DNA of 30,544 bases from Polaribacter sp. (GCA_029248845.1 JAQWIO010000102.1:1-30544), one strand, 5' to 3'; counted from the stretch's first letter, positions 1 through 8,083 are shown. The notes: generated by a model not told the origin, from the sequence alone. Made by a program: numbers and translations.

Positions 1-753
1 TTCAACATTTTCTTTTTTGGAAACCAGACTTGTAAACCAGGTACTTTTATTTTTAAAGAGTGAACTTTCATACAGATAGTTATGTAAAAAAGCTTTTTCA
101 CCTCCAACATACCACAATTCGTTATTATTACCAGCAAAATTACGCACACTATTATTGCCTAAATTTCTGTTTTTTCTTCTGTTTGCTCCTCTTGCTTCTT
201 CTGCTGATTTATAAAATGGCGGATTGCACATTACTGCAGAAAAAGAGTCTTCCTCTTCAATAACACCTTTTAAAATTTGGTTTTCATCAAATTGTTGACG
301 CAATTTAATACTACCCTCTAAATTGTTATCATCTATAATATCTTGAGCAGTATCTAAAGAATCTAAATCTATATCTGTTGCAACAAAGTTCCAATTATAG
401 GCTGCAACTCCTAGTAAGGGATAGATACAAGTTGCACCGGTACCAATGTCTAGAATAGTACTATTTTCTTCTAAAGAGATTACGTCTGCTAAATGATGAA
501 TATAATCTAAACGTCCTGGAATAGGTGGACATAAATTTTCATCAGGAAAATCCCAAACTGAAATCTTATCAAAAGAAAAAAGCAATCCCCTATTGAGCTC
601 TTTTACCGCCATAGGATCTGAAAAATCAATGCTCATATTTCCATATGCATTATTGGAAACAAGTTCTTTTAAAGCAGGATTGTCTTGAATTAATTCATCA
701 AAATCATACCCTCTATTAAATTTATTTTTTGGATGTAAGCCTTTTTCTTTCAT
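1..753 (-). CDS. rlmF: 23S rRNA (adenine1618-N6)-methyltransferase RlmF, 3' end cut by the window edge
   Basis: Reading the minus strand from the ATG at 751-753 gives 251 uninterrupted codons that run off the left edge, so the last part of the protein is missing. The product begins MKEKGLHPKNKFNRGYDF. It carries a SAM-binding glycine motif (DIGTGATCIYPLLG, roughly residues 98-111) and the N6-adenine methyltransferase catalytic motif NPPF (about residue 172). The RlmF/YbiN family uses SAM to methylate A1618 of 23S rRNA. The ATG overlaps the bshC stop codon by one base (TAATG), so the gene is probably translationally coupled to bshC. The family assignment is strong; only the C-terminus is unseen. 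Confidence 0.93.
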   Translation of the reverse strand, partial: MKEKGLHPKNKFNRGYDFDELIQDNPALKELVSNNAYGNMSIDFSDPMAVKELNRGLLFSFDKISVWDFPDENLCPPIPGRLDYIHHLADVISLEENSTILDIGTGATCIYPLLGVAAYNWNFVATDIDLDSLDTAQDIIDDNNLEGSIKLRQQFDENQILKGVIEEEDSFSAVMCNPPFYKSAEEARGANRRKNRNLGNNSVRNFAGNNNELWYVGGEKAFLHNYLYESSLFKNKSTWFTSLVSKKENVE

Positions 754-2345
754 TATAATTCTAGTACTGTAAACTCTAATTGTAAAGGTTTTAAAGCACC
801 TTTTAACGCTTCTATAAACAACGGACCGTGTGTTAAATAATAGTTCGAAAAGTTCAGCTGACGTTCTTCTAAACGCTGATTTGGCAGCAGTTCATTTTGA
901 AGTTCTGTAATGCGCTTAACCAAGACCTTATGTCTTCTCTTTTCGGCTCTTAGTAAGCGTTTTCGCAAGTTTTCTAAGCCTTTTATTTGTTTTATTTCTT
1001 GAGCATTTACGGCACCAATAAAAGAAACATCTGTTTTTTTAGCAACTTCTTTTAATTCTGAAAACTGATTCTTTAAAAAATTAATTTTTTTATTAAAATC
1101 AATTTCAATATCAGTATTTTCAATTATTTTTTTTGAGAGTAAATCGTGCTGATTTAAAAATAATTCTTGATGAGAAATAGTTAAATTATCTAGCTTCTTT
1201 TGTTGTTTTTCTGAAAGTACCTGCACAGAATTTCTTAGTAATAAAACAGGAAAAGGAACCGCTACTTTCTTAAAATAATCTTTCAACTCCAACCAATAGG
1301 CGATCTCTCCTCCTCCTCCTAAATAGCAAATATTAGGTAAAACAACTTCTTGGTATAGGGGTCTCATAATTACATTTGGAGAGAATGCTTTGGGATTTTC
1401 ATCAACCGCTTTTAAAATTTCTGATTTTGAGAAGGTGATTTCTGAATTATTGACTTTATAAATCCCATTTTCTAAAAGAATACGTTCTCTAAAATGATCT
1501 CCCAAATAGAATAAATTCAATTCTCTAGGGTTTACCTGTATTCTATAGTCTTTCTCTAAATCTTTAATTGTTTTTGAAACCGCTTTAAATGACGTTTGGT
1601 TTTCTAATTCGTCTTTTAAAATTGGTGTCAATAATTGTTTTAGTTTCCCATCATCTCCATCTATAATCACCAAACCCGAATCACTAAACAATTCATTTGC
1701 AATATATCGAGTTGCATCTGCTAAATTTTGATGTTTCAAATACGCTTCTGAAAATAGATTTTTTATAAATTTAGCATTTTTTGAATGCCCTAAATGATTG
1801 GCAAATACTTTAAAAATATTTTCTAATCCATCCGTTGAAAAACGTCCAACAGCTCCCCCATCTTTTCGATTCCAAGTTAGTTTTTTCCCATCGAAATTGA
1901 AAAAATTAATTTCCTCAAAATCGTGATCTTCTGATGCCATCCAATAGATGGGAATAAAATTATGTTCTGGAAATTTATGAGATAGTTCCTTACATAAATT
2001 AATCGTAGAAATAATTTTATACAAGAAATACAAAGGACCTGTAAACAGGTTTAATTGATGACCAGTAGTCACTGTAAATGAATTTTGTTTCTTTAAAATT
2101 TCGATATTCCCTTGTGTCTTTTCAGAAACTTTAAAATGTTGATATTGTCTTTTTAGTGCAGCCGACAAAACCAATCTTGTTTGTAATCGAAAAGTAGCTT
2201 GCTTCTCTTCTATCTGATTGTGAAAACCAGGAATGTCAGGAAAATTGTTGTAAAAAGGCTGTAACGATTTTTTTTTCTCTAAATAATCTACAATTGTTTT
2301 AGAGAAAAATCCGGTTTCATGAAAAGGAATATGTGCTACTTTCAT
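753..2345 (-). CDS. bshC: Bacillithiol biosynthesis cysteine-adding enzyme BshC
   Basis: The 530-residue product has the usual BshC (YllA) length and family landmarks: an N-terminal HIPFHETGFFS stretch, TTGHQLNLFTGP at residues 93-104, PIYWMASEDHDFEE at 132-145, a glycine-rich LGGGGEIAYW segment, and a Lys/Glu-rich region near 390-480 that is probably the family's coiled coil. BshC is the proposed last enzyme of bacillithiol synthesis, adding cysteine to glucosaminyl-malate in the cytoplasm. No bshA or bshB lies in this window, so the rest of the pathway must be elsewhere. It overlaps rlmF by one base (TAATG), implying a two-gene operon. No good TAnnTTTG promoter was found upstream; TATATTTA about 30 nt before the ATG is the nearest approach. 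Confidence 0.93.
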   Translation of the reverse strand: MKVAHIPFHETGFFSKTIVDYLEKKKSLQPFYNNFPDIPGFHNQIEEKQATFRLQTRLVLSAALKRQYQHFKVSEKTQGNIEILKKQNSFTVTTGHQLNLFTGPLYFLYKIISTINLCKELSHKFPEHNFIPIYWMASEDHDFEEINFFNFDGKKLTWNRKDGGAVGRFSTDGLENIFKVFANHLGHSKNAKFIKNLFSEAYLKHQNLADATRYIANELFSDSGLVIIDGDDGKLKQLLTPILKDELENQTSFKAVSKTIKDLEKDYRIQVNPRELNLFYLGDHFRERILLENGIYKVNNSEITFSKSEILKAVDENPKAFSPNVIMRPLYQEVVLPNICYLGGGGEIAYWLELKDYFKKVAVPFPVLLLRNSVQVLSEKQQKKLDNLTISHQELFLNQHDLLSKKIIENTDIEIDFNKKINFLKNQFSELKEVAKKTDVSFIGAVNAQEIKQIKGLENLRKRLLRAEKRRHKVLVKRITELQNELLPNQRLEERQLNFSNYYLTHGPLFIEALKGALKPLQLEFTVLEL

Positions 2346-2589
2346 TCTTTTTTACTTCGTTCTTTGAAACAATGTGTAAATATAAGATCTTTCTACTCCA
2401 TATGGATTTACAAACGTGTAATTAACTATTTTTTATCTGTGGAAGTACTTAAAATTTGACAGTTACTTTTGTTTGTAGTCATATTTCAAAAATAGTAAAT
2501 TTTGAAATAATGTTGTTAAAAAATATTTTACTCTAACATCGTTTTAACATGATAAAATTCAATCCTATAAAAGACTATTTTTAAACCTT

Positions 2590-2626
2590 AAAATGCTCCC
2601 AAACAGTATTTGACTTTTTGGGAGCA
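2590..2626 (-). terminator. Stem-loop terminator downstream of rimO
   Basis: TGCTCCCAAA (2594-2603) pairs perfectly with TTTGGGAGCA (2617-2626) around a 13-nt loop. Read on the minus strand it lies 22 nt after the rimO stop codon and is followed by TTTTAAGG, a short U tract. It is a plausible intrinsic terminator for rimO. The rest of 2346-2647 holds no gene that I can see. Confidence 0.6.
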
Positions 2627-2647
2627 CTTCAAAATATTTTTTTTTAT

Positions 2648-3964
2648 TTATGACGATACTGGTTTACCATATAAGTCATAATCTCCTGCCTCGTGTATTT
2701 TAATATCAATAAATTCACCTATTTTGATATAATGTTTTTTTGCATCAACTAAAACATCATTGTCTACATCAGGTGAATCATACTCTGTTCTACCATAAAA
2801 ATACTCTCCATCTTTTCTATCAAATAAACACCGAAACGTTTTTCCTATTTTTTGTTGATTTAATTCCCACGAAATTTGAGACTGAACTTCCATGATTTCG
2901 TTTACACGTTTAAACTTTACCTCTGCTGGAACATTATCATCTAAAACATAAGCTCCAGTATTTTCTTCGTGCGAATATTCAAAAGCACCTAAACGTTCAA
3001 AACGCATTTCTTCTACCCAATTTTTTAATTCTTGAAACATTTCTTCTGTTTCTCCTGGATACCCAACAATTAAAGTTGTTCTAATAGCCATTTCTGGTAC
3101 TGCTTCTCTAAACTTATAAATTAACGAAGTCGTTTTTTCGTGTGTTGTTCCTCGTTTCATAGACTTTAATAACTCAGTGTTTATGTGCTGTAAAGGAATA
3201 TCTATATAATTACACACTTTAGGTTCTCGTTTCATTACCTCTAACACATCCATAGGGAAACCGGTTGGGAATGCGTAATGTAACCGAATCCATTCAATAC
3301 CATCCACTTTTACCAACGCTTCTAATAGTTGAGCTAGGGCTCTTTTTTTATAAATATCTAAGCCATAATACGTTAAATCTTGAGCAATTAGCATTACTTC
3401 TTTTATTCCTTTTGCGGCTAATTTAGTAGCTTCAACAACAATATCTTCAATAGGTGTAGAAATGTGTTTTCCACGCATTAAAGGAATGGCACAAAAAGAA
3501 CAGGGCCTATCACAGCCTTCTGCAATTTTTAAATATGCAAAATGTTTTGGAGTTGTTGTTAAACGCTCTCCTATCAATTCATGTTTATAATCTGCTTCTA
3601 AAACTTTTAATAAATTAGGCAAATCATGCGTCCCAAAATACTGATCTACATTGGAAATTTCTTTCTCTAAATCTGGCTTATAACGTTCACTTAAACAACC
3701 TGAAACGAAAACTTTATCAATTTCACCAGCTTCTTTCCTTTGCGCATAATGAAGAATTGTATCAATGGATTCTTCTTTAGCTTTACCAATAAACCCACAA
3801 GTATTAATCACCACAATATTTCCATCGTCATTTTCATCTTCATGAACTACATTTTTACCATTGGCCTTTAACTGTCCCATTAAAACTTCTGAATCATAAA
3901 TATTCTTTGAACACCCTAGAGTAACTACATTAATTTTATTTTTTTTAATGGTTTTTGTACGCAT
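2648..3964 (-). CDS. rimO: Ribosomal protein uS12 methylthiotransferase RimO
   Basis: The 438-residue protein has the three-domain plan of methylthiotransferases. The N-terminal UPF0004 domain has cluster cysteines C18 (LGCSKN), C56 (NTCGF) and C90 (SGCLSERY). The radical-SAM domain has the CxxxCxxC motif at C151, C155 and C158 (CDRPCSFC). A C-terminal TRAM-like domain follows. RimO uses SAM and two 4Fe-4S clusters to methylthiolate the conserved aspartate of ribosomal protein S12. The start LGCSKN rather than the MiaB-type sequence, and the SFCAIPLMRGKHIS stretch, favour RimO over MiaB. It appears monocistronic, with a promoter at 3985-4018 and a terminator at 2590-2626. Confidence 0.95.
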   Translation of the reverse strand: MRTKTIKKNKINVVTLGCSKNIYDSEVLMGQLKANGKNVVHEDENDDGNIVVINTCGFIGKAKEESIDTILHYAQRKEAGEIDKVFVSGCLSERYKPDLEKEISNVDQYFGTHDLPNLLKVLEADYKHELIGERLTTTPKHFAYLKIAEGCDRPCSFCAIPLMRGKHISTPIEDIVVEATKLAAKGIKEVMLIAQDLTYYGLDIYKKRALAQLLEALVKVDGIEWIRLHYAFPTGFPMDVLEVMKREPKVCNYIDIPLQHINTELLKSMKRGTTHEKTTSLIYKFREAVPEMAIRTTLIVGYPGETEEMFQELKNWVEEMRFERLGAFEYSHEENTGAYVLDDNVPAEVKFKRVNEIMEVQSQISWELNQQKIGKTFRCLFDRKDGEYFYGRTEYDSPDVDNDVLVDAKKHYIKIGEFIDIKIHEAGDYDLYGKPVSS

Positions 3965-3984
3965 ATACTTTTTTTAAATAATTG

Positions 3985-4018
3985 CAAATATACAGCTTAA
4001 TTAGAGTTTTTATTCAAA
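3985..4018 (-). promoter_or_regulatory. Bacteroidota promoter of rimO
   Basis: On the minus strand TTTG (4015-4018) is followed after 22 nt by TATATTTG (3985-3992), matching the TTTG/TAnnTTTG consensus of the Bacteroidota primary sigma factor. The -7 box lies about 20 nt upstream of the rimO ATG. Confidence 0.65.
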
Positions 4019-4035
4019 GATTTTAGATGGTTTTT

Positions 4036-4116
4036 TTAATACAGAGTATCTATTTGTACGTCAAAAGTATCGTATAAGTTCAACCAACCAAGGATAATGA
4101 ACTTAGAATTGCACTC
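4036..4116 (-). pseudogene. Possible 26-codon gene remnant of unknown family
   Basis: On the minus strand a 26-codon reading frame ends at TAA (4036-4038) and contains KFIILGWLNLYDTFDVQID. It has no start codon and is closed upstream by a stop at 4117-4119. Its composition looks more like protein than the surrounding A/T-rich spacer, so it may be the 3' end of a deleted gene. I cannot name the family, and a chance open frame is possible. Confidence 0.25.
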
Positions 4117-4501
4117 TTACTTATAAAAAAATACATAATTTAATGAATAACTATATCCTAATAACTAAACTCTATACATTCTCTTCAAATTAAAAAATAA
4201 TAGTAGAATTAAGCTGTTATAAGTATCTAAAAAAAAAAATGTTTTAAATAATTTAGTACTAGTACGTATTTCATATTTCTAAAATTCTATATAATTTTAG
4301 AAAAATAAGGCAAATAAAGAAAAAAATATTCTTCTAACAAAAAATACTCTTTAAATAAATTTTCGAGATTCTAGTAAAACAACGTAAACAGATTTTTAAC
4401 ATCTGTAGGTGCAGTATAAAAATATTGAAAATTATGAAATATGATGAAACTTCTGAATCAAAAGTGTATTAAAAAATTAAAACCCTAATAAATCTAGAAT
4501 T
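4117..4501. other. Gene-free AT-rich spacer with one hairpin
   Basis: No credible gene lies here. The only clear structure is a perfect inverted repeat, TTTCTAAAATT (4276-4286) and AATTTTAGAAA (4293-4303), around a 6-nt loop. It is symmetric enough to fold on either strand but has no clean U tract. No TAnnTTTG box was found before the lipoprotein gene that follows. Confidence 0.5.
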
Positions 4502-5035
4502 ATGAAAAATATAAAACCCTTTTTAATTATCTGTCTTTTATCTACATTTTTTTTTTCATGTGATAATAATGAGAAGAGTATCCCTGAAAATAACGAAATT
4601 TCTATCTCCGATGACAATACCCTTGAAAATGAGTATGATAGCCCTGAAAATAATAAAATTTCAATTACCGGAACTTGGTTATTTAAGAAAAGATATATTG
4701 GGGGTGAGGATATTACATATAAATTAAATTCATGTAGCTTTCAAGATTGTATAGTATTTACTGATGAACTTTATGCAGCAGCAATGTATTTTGATTTTGG
4801 GTTTAAATACGAACCTAAATGCGAAGCATTAGAAGCTTTTGAGAATCCTGTCCCTTACACATTTTTAAACAATATAGTTACATATAGTATACCAATGAAT
4901 GGAGATACAGTTGTTAAAGAATATGAAGTTACGACTTTAACCGAAACAACATTAATTAGAGAATGGAAAGATGACTCAAACACAATAGTAAAAGAAGAAT
5001 ACAAAAGAAAAATGCTACCTACTCCAAATCAATAA
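4502..5035 (+). CDS. Lipocalin-like lipoprotein of unknown function
   Basis: The 177-residue product starts with a lipoprotein signal peptide: two lysines near the N-terminus, a hydrophobic core and the lipobox STFFFSC with C20 as the lipidation site. A polar linker (about 22-55) follows, then a domain opening with ITGTWLFKKRYIGG, typical of the small lipocalin-like proteins common in flavobacteria. C78 and C83 (SCSFQDC) and a further cysteine near 103 could form disulfides in the periplasm or at the surface. The linker contains an imperfect 20-residue duplication (PENNEISIS and PENNKISIT). It directly precedes a broken SOUL gene, so it may be a recent arrival. The function is unknown. Confidence 0.75.
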   Translation: MKNIKPFLIICLLSTFFFSCDNNEKSIPENNEISISDDNTLENEYDSPENNKISITGTWLFKKRYIGGEDITYKLNSCSFQDCIVFTDELYAAAMYFDFGFKYEPKCEALEAFENPVPYTFLNNIVTYSIPMNGDTVVKEYEVTTLTETTLIREWKDDSNTIVKEEYKRKMLPTPNQ

Positions 5036-5042
5036 ATATCTA

Positions 5043-5252
5043 GTTCAAAAAAAACTACAGAAAAATGTCGCCGCAATCCGTTCTGGAGATTGGGCTAATT
5101 ATGAAAAAATTAGAAAATATAGACAAAAATTAAAATCAGCCTCAAATGAAGAAAGCATCAAGCATACAAACAATTTTTACTTTTTAGGATACAATCCACC
5201 TTTTGATTTTTTTAATCGAAAAAATGAGTTAATTGTTGAGCTGCAAAATTAA
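5043..5252 (+). pseudogene. 3' remnant of a SOUL-family haem-binding protein gene
   Basis: In the frame ending at TAA 5250-5252 about 69 codons read like real protein, including AAIRSGDWANYEKIRKYRQ and the C-terminal GYNPPFDFFNRKNEL. The latter matches the closing motif of SOUL/HEBP haem-binding proteins (Y-x-P-P-F-...-R-R-N-E-V/I). The N-terminal two-thirds is missing: upstream the frame runs into the lipoprotein gene, and no start codon is present. It is therefore a truncated gene. SOUL genes commonly sit near DUF1295 genes in related bacteria (recalled, not checked), which fits the intact DUF1295 gene 200 bp downstream. The family call rests on motif resemblance. Confidence 0.65.
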
Positions 5253-5454
5253 AAAAAGTATGGATATCTATTTATAAATTGCAAACAAATTAAGAATTAA
5301 AATAACTATCGCTAAGTTGTAAAGTTCTATTTACCAAATTAGGTACATAAAAAATTCAAGTGACAGTTTGTATTCCTTTTCTAATAAAAGATTCACATTT
5401 CATATATTTACAGGAATGATTTGAGTATTTTAATAAAATGAATAACACTTTCAA

Positions 5455-6231
5455 ATGATAACTTTATTTTTTCAAGCGTCCTCAATAATTTTAATTCTTG
5501 TAACCCTTCTATGGATCTGGAGTATTTTTATAAAAAACGTCAGTATTGTTGACATTTTTTGGGGTTTTGGGTTTGTCGTTGTAAATACATTTTATGTTTT
5601 TATGTCGGGAGAGCTAAATGCAAGAAAAATATTAATATTAACGTTGGTTTGTATTTGGGGATCTAGACTTGCCATCTATCTAGCATTTAGAAATATTGGA
5701 AAAGGTGAAGATTTCAGATATCAAGAATTTCGACAAAACTATGGACCTAAACGGTATTGGTGGTTCAGCTATTTTCAAACTTTTTTATTACAAGTGTTCT
5801 TAATTATGATTATTTCTTTACCGCTTTTAGGTATAAATTTTAACAATAGTAATGGAAACTTAAAAATGCTTGATTACTTGGGGATTATAATATGGCTTAT
5901 TGGGTTTACCTTTGAAACGGTTGGTGATTTTCAATTATCAAATTTTAAAAGGAATTCTAAAAACAAAGGAAAAGTCTTACATACAGGCCTTTGGAAATAT
6001 ACCCGACATCCAAATTATTTTGGCGACTCTGCAGTTTGGTGGGCATATGGCATTTTTAGTATTGCTGCAGGTAGTTATTGGCAGGTAATAGGTGCTCTTA
6101 TAATGACCTTATTAATTCTAAAAATATCTGGAGTAAGTTTGCTAGAAAAAACCTTAAAAGAGACAAAACCTCAGTACAAAGAATACATTCAAAAAACAAG
6201 CTCCTTTTTCCCTTGGCTTCCAAAAAAATAA
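5455..6231 (+). CDS. DUF1295 integral membrane protein, steroid 5-alpha-reductase/ICMT-like
   Basis: The 258-residue protein is almost entirely hydrophobic, with about six to seven membrane segments. It carries the diagnostic DUF1295 block GLWKYTRHPNYFGD (178-191) followed by a paired tryptophan (AVWWAYG). This RHPNY motif is shared with steroid reductase and isoprenylcysteine methyltransferase membrane enzymes, where it helps bind the NADPH or SAM cofactor. The substrate is unknown; a lipid or sterol-like molecule is the usual inference. ATG 5455 is the first start after an in-frame stop at 5443-5445. Its stop codon abuts the next gene's ATG, so the two are an operon. The SOUL remnant upstream suggests a larger ancestral cluster. 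Confidence 0.88.
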   Translation: MITLFFQASSIILILVTLLWIWSIFIKNVSIVDIFWGFGFVVVNTFYVFMSGELNARKILILTLVCIWGSRLAIYLAFRNIGKGEDFRYQEFRQNYGPKRYWWFSYFQTFLLQVFLIMIISLPLLGINFNNSNGNLKMLDYLGIIIWLIGFTFETVGDFQLSNFKRNSKNKGKVLHTGLWKYTRHPNYFGDSAVWWAYGIFSIAAGSYWQVIGALIMTLLILKISGVSLLEKTLKETKPQYKEYIQKTSSFFPWLPKK

Positions 6232-6504
6232 ATGTCAATGGACTTTATTATTAAAAATATTTGGTTTTTACTTTTCTTTGTTTGGAGTATACCGTTAAGT
6301 TATTACAGAAGTAAATTCAGAAAAATAATTTATCAAACTGATAGTTGGCTCATCAATATTAAACCTTTTTTTTGGAAAGAAATTTTAGGTCTTATTGGAA
6401 ATATCTATCCAAAAAATATTAGTTACAAAAAACTTAGAAACTTTTACCGCTTCTATTTAACTATCTATTTATTGTTGTTAATTGCTTCCCTTGTTTTGAA
6501 TTGA
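6232..6504 (+). CDS. Small conserved membrane protein partner of DUF1295
   Basis: The 90-residue product has a hydrophobic N-terminal segment (about residues 6-24), a basic, aromatic-rich middle and a C-terminal membrane segment (about 73-89), giving two likely membrane helices. It starts on the base after the DUF1295 stop codon, so co-translation is very likely. A second ATG two codons on (MSM) is an alternative start. I do not recognise a named family. The tight spacing suggests it works with the DUF1295 protein in the membrane. Confidence 0.7.
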   Translation: MSMDFIIKNIWFLLFFVWSIPLSYYRSKFRKIIYQTDSWLINIKPFFWKEILGLIGNIYPKNISYKKLRNFYRFYLTIYLLLLIASLVLN

Positions 6505-6560
6505 AAATTCTAAACAAAAAACTCCTTCAAAATGAATTTTTAAATTATAAGAATACTATT

Positions 6561-7514
6561 TTATTTAAAAAAAGAATCAACAAATTCGTGTTTATTGAAA
6601 ACCTGTAAATCGTCTATTCCCTCTCCTACACCAATATATTTAACAGGAATCTGAAACTGATCTGATATGCCAATTACAACTCCACCTTTTGCGGTACCAT
6701 CTAACTTTGTAACAGCTAAAGAGGTAACCTCTGTTGCTTTTGTAAACTGTTTTGCTTGCTCAAATGCATTTTGACCAGTAGAACCGTCTAAAACTAATAA
6801 AACATCATGTGGAGCGTCTGCTGCTACCTTTTGCATTACACGTTTAATTTTAGTCAATTCATTCATTAAGTTTACTTTATTATGCAACCTACCTGCAGTA
6901 TCGATGATTACAACATCTGCATTTTGAGTAACTGCAGATTTTAAGGTGTCAAAAGCAACGGAAGCGGGATCGGAACCCATTTCTTGGTGCACAATTGAAA
7001 CATCTGTTCTATTAGCCCAAACTTTTAATTGATCTATTGCGGCAGCTCTAAAAGTATCTGCAGCTCCTAAAACAACTTTTAAACCTTGTTTCTTAAACTG
7101 ACTAGCTAACTTCCCTATTGTTGTTGTTTTTCCAACTCCGTTAACCCCAACAACCATGATTACATAAGGGGTTTTATTTCTGGGGATTGTAAATTCTGTT
7201 TCATCACCAAGGTTTGTCTCAGATAACAAACCTGCAATTTCTTCGCGAAGAATTTTATTTAGTTCATCGGTACCAACATATTTGTCTTGATCAACTCTTA
7301 CTTCAATTCTATTAATAATTTTGAGTGTGGTATCTACACCAACATCAGAGGCAATCAAAACCTCCTCTAAATTGTCTAAAACATCCTCATCTACTTTAGA
7401 TTTTCCTGCAACAGCTTTCGTTAATTTACCAAAAAAGCTTTCTTTAGATTTTTCTAAACCCTTATCTAAAGTTTCTTTGTTTTCTTTTGAAAAAATTTTT
7501 TTAAAAAAACTCAT
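6561..7514 (-). CDS. ftsY: Signal recognition particle receptor FtsY
   Basis: The 317-residue SRP GTPase has a short charged N-terminus and a helical N domain, then the G domain with GVNGVGKTT (123-131, P loop), DTFRAAA (153-159), DTAGR (205-209) and TKLDG (269-273). FtsY docks SRP-ribosome complexes at the inner membrane. It lacks the long acidic A domain of the E. coli protein, as is usual for compact FtsY forms. Its partner SRP RNA is encoded at 18.3 kb in this window. It is separated from the upstream ribosomal-protein operon by a strong terminator, so it is probably transcribed alone. Confidence 0.97.
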   Translation of the reverse strand: MSFFKKIFSKENKETLDKGLEKSKESFFGKLTKAVAGKSKVDEDVLDNLEEVLIASDVGVDTTLKIINRIEVRVDQDKYVGTDELNKILREEIAGLLSETNLGDETEFTIPRNKTPYVIMVVGVNGVGKTTTIGKLASQFKKQGLKVVLGAADTFRAAAIDQLKVWANRTDVSIVHQEMGSDPASVAFDTLKSAVTQNADVVIIDTAGRLHNKVNLMNELTKIKRVMQKVAADAPHDVLLVLDGSTGQNAFEQAKQFTKATEVTSLAVTKLDGTAKGGVVIGISDQFQIPVKYIGVGEGIDDLQVFNKHEFVDSFFK

Positions 7515-7564
7515 TTTTATCTTTTATATACTGTGATCTTTTATTAAAAAAAGGGGGAACTAGA

Positions 7565-7623
7565 TATTTTTGAACATATGATCTTTGTAAATTACCTTTG
7601 TCATAAATTTATGTTCAAAAATA
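7565..7623. repeat. 14-bp perfect inverted repeat upstream of ftsY
   Basis: TATTTTTGAACATA (7565-7578) is repeated in perfect inverted form at 7610-7623, with a 31-bp spacer. Each arm begins with TATTTTTG, which fits the TAnnTTTG -7 box, so the arms would be convergent. The minus-strand copy could serve ftsY with a leader of about 95 nt, but no TTTG -33 box lies at the right distance. It could be an operator or an mRNA-leader stem. Confidence 0.5.
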
Positions 7624-7638
7624 CACAATTATAATTCA

Positions 7639-7673
7639 TAAAAAAAGCTACTTTCTAGGTTAGAAAGTAGCTT
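7639..7673 (-). terminator. Intrinsic terminator of the rpmB-rpmG-DUF4295 operon
   Basis: A perfect 13-bp stem, AAGCTACTTTCTA (7645-7657) with TAGAAAGTAGCTT (7661-7673), has a 3-nt loop and is followed on the minus strand by an uninterrupted T tract. It begins 22 nt after the DUF4295 stop codon and separates that operon from ftsY. Confidence 0.88.
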
Positions 7674-7695
7674 GAAATATTTTATGAAGTAAATA

Positions 7696-7848
7696 TTACT
7701 TTTTTGCTAAAAACTCATTTACTTTGGAAGGATCCATAATTGATTCTACAAAAGTATAAGCTCCTGTCTTGGGAGATTTAACCATTTTTATAGCTTTGCT
7801 TAATCTTTTTGAACCTGTCTGTAACGATGCTACTGATTTTTTTGCCAT
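7696..7848 (-). CDS. DUF4295 family small protein
   Basis: Minus strand, ATG at 7846-7848 to TAA at 7696-7698, 50 residues: MAKKSVASLQTGSKRLSKAI at the start, MDPSKVNEFLAKK at the end. It is strongly basic. This matches DUF4295, a Bacteroidota-specific protein encoded right after rpmG; the genomic position and lysine-rich composition suggest a ribosome-associated role, which is inference. It lies 52 bp downstream of rpmG and just before the operon terminator. Confidence 0.88.
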   Translation of the reverse strand: MAKKSVASLQTGSKRLSKAIKMVKSPKTGAYTFVESIMDPSKVNEFLAKK

Positions 7849-7900
7849 TGTCTAATTTTTTAAATCTATACTCCTAAATAGCTAGTTTTTAGATGCTTAA

Positions 7901-8083
7901 TTATTTAATTTCTTTATGAACAGTCATTTTCTTCAAAATAGGATTGAATTTTTTAATTTCCAATCTATCTGGTGTATTCTTTTTGTTCTTCGTTGTAATA
8001 TATCTCGAAGTCCCTCTTTCTCCTGATGCTTTGTGCTCGGTACATTCTAAAATTACTTGAACTCTGTTTCCTTTTTTTGCCAT
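7901..8083 (-). CDS. rpmG: 50S ribosomal protein bL33
   Basis: The 60-residue basic protein begins MAKKGNRVQVILECTEHKAS and contains the L33 signatures SRYITTKNKKNTPDRLEIKK and a lysine-rich end. It has a single cysteine, so it lacks the paired Cys motifs of the zinc-binding form and is the zinc-independent type. It is a component of the large ribosomal subunit near the E site. It lies 27 bp after rpmB. Confidence 0.95.
   Translation of the reverse strand: MAKKGNRVQVILECTEHKASGERGTSRYITTKNKKNTPDRLEIKKFNPILKKMTVHKEIK

Noticed and set aside
60..263. 67-codon plus-strand open frame near the left edge
   Set aside because: It lies antisense to the well-supported rlmF reading frame and its product is low-complexity (runs of F, C and L).
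5900..6088. 62-codon plus-strand frame inside the DUF1295 gene
   Set aside because: Overlaps the conserved RHPNYFGD coding region in another frame; no independent support.
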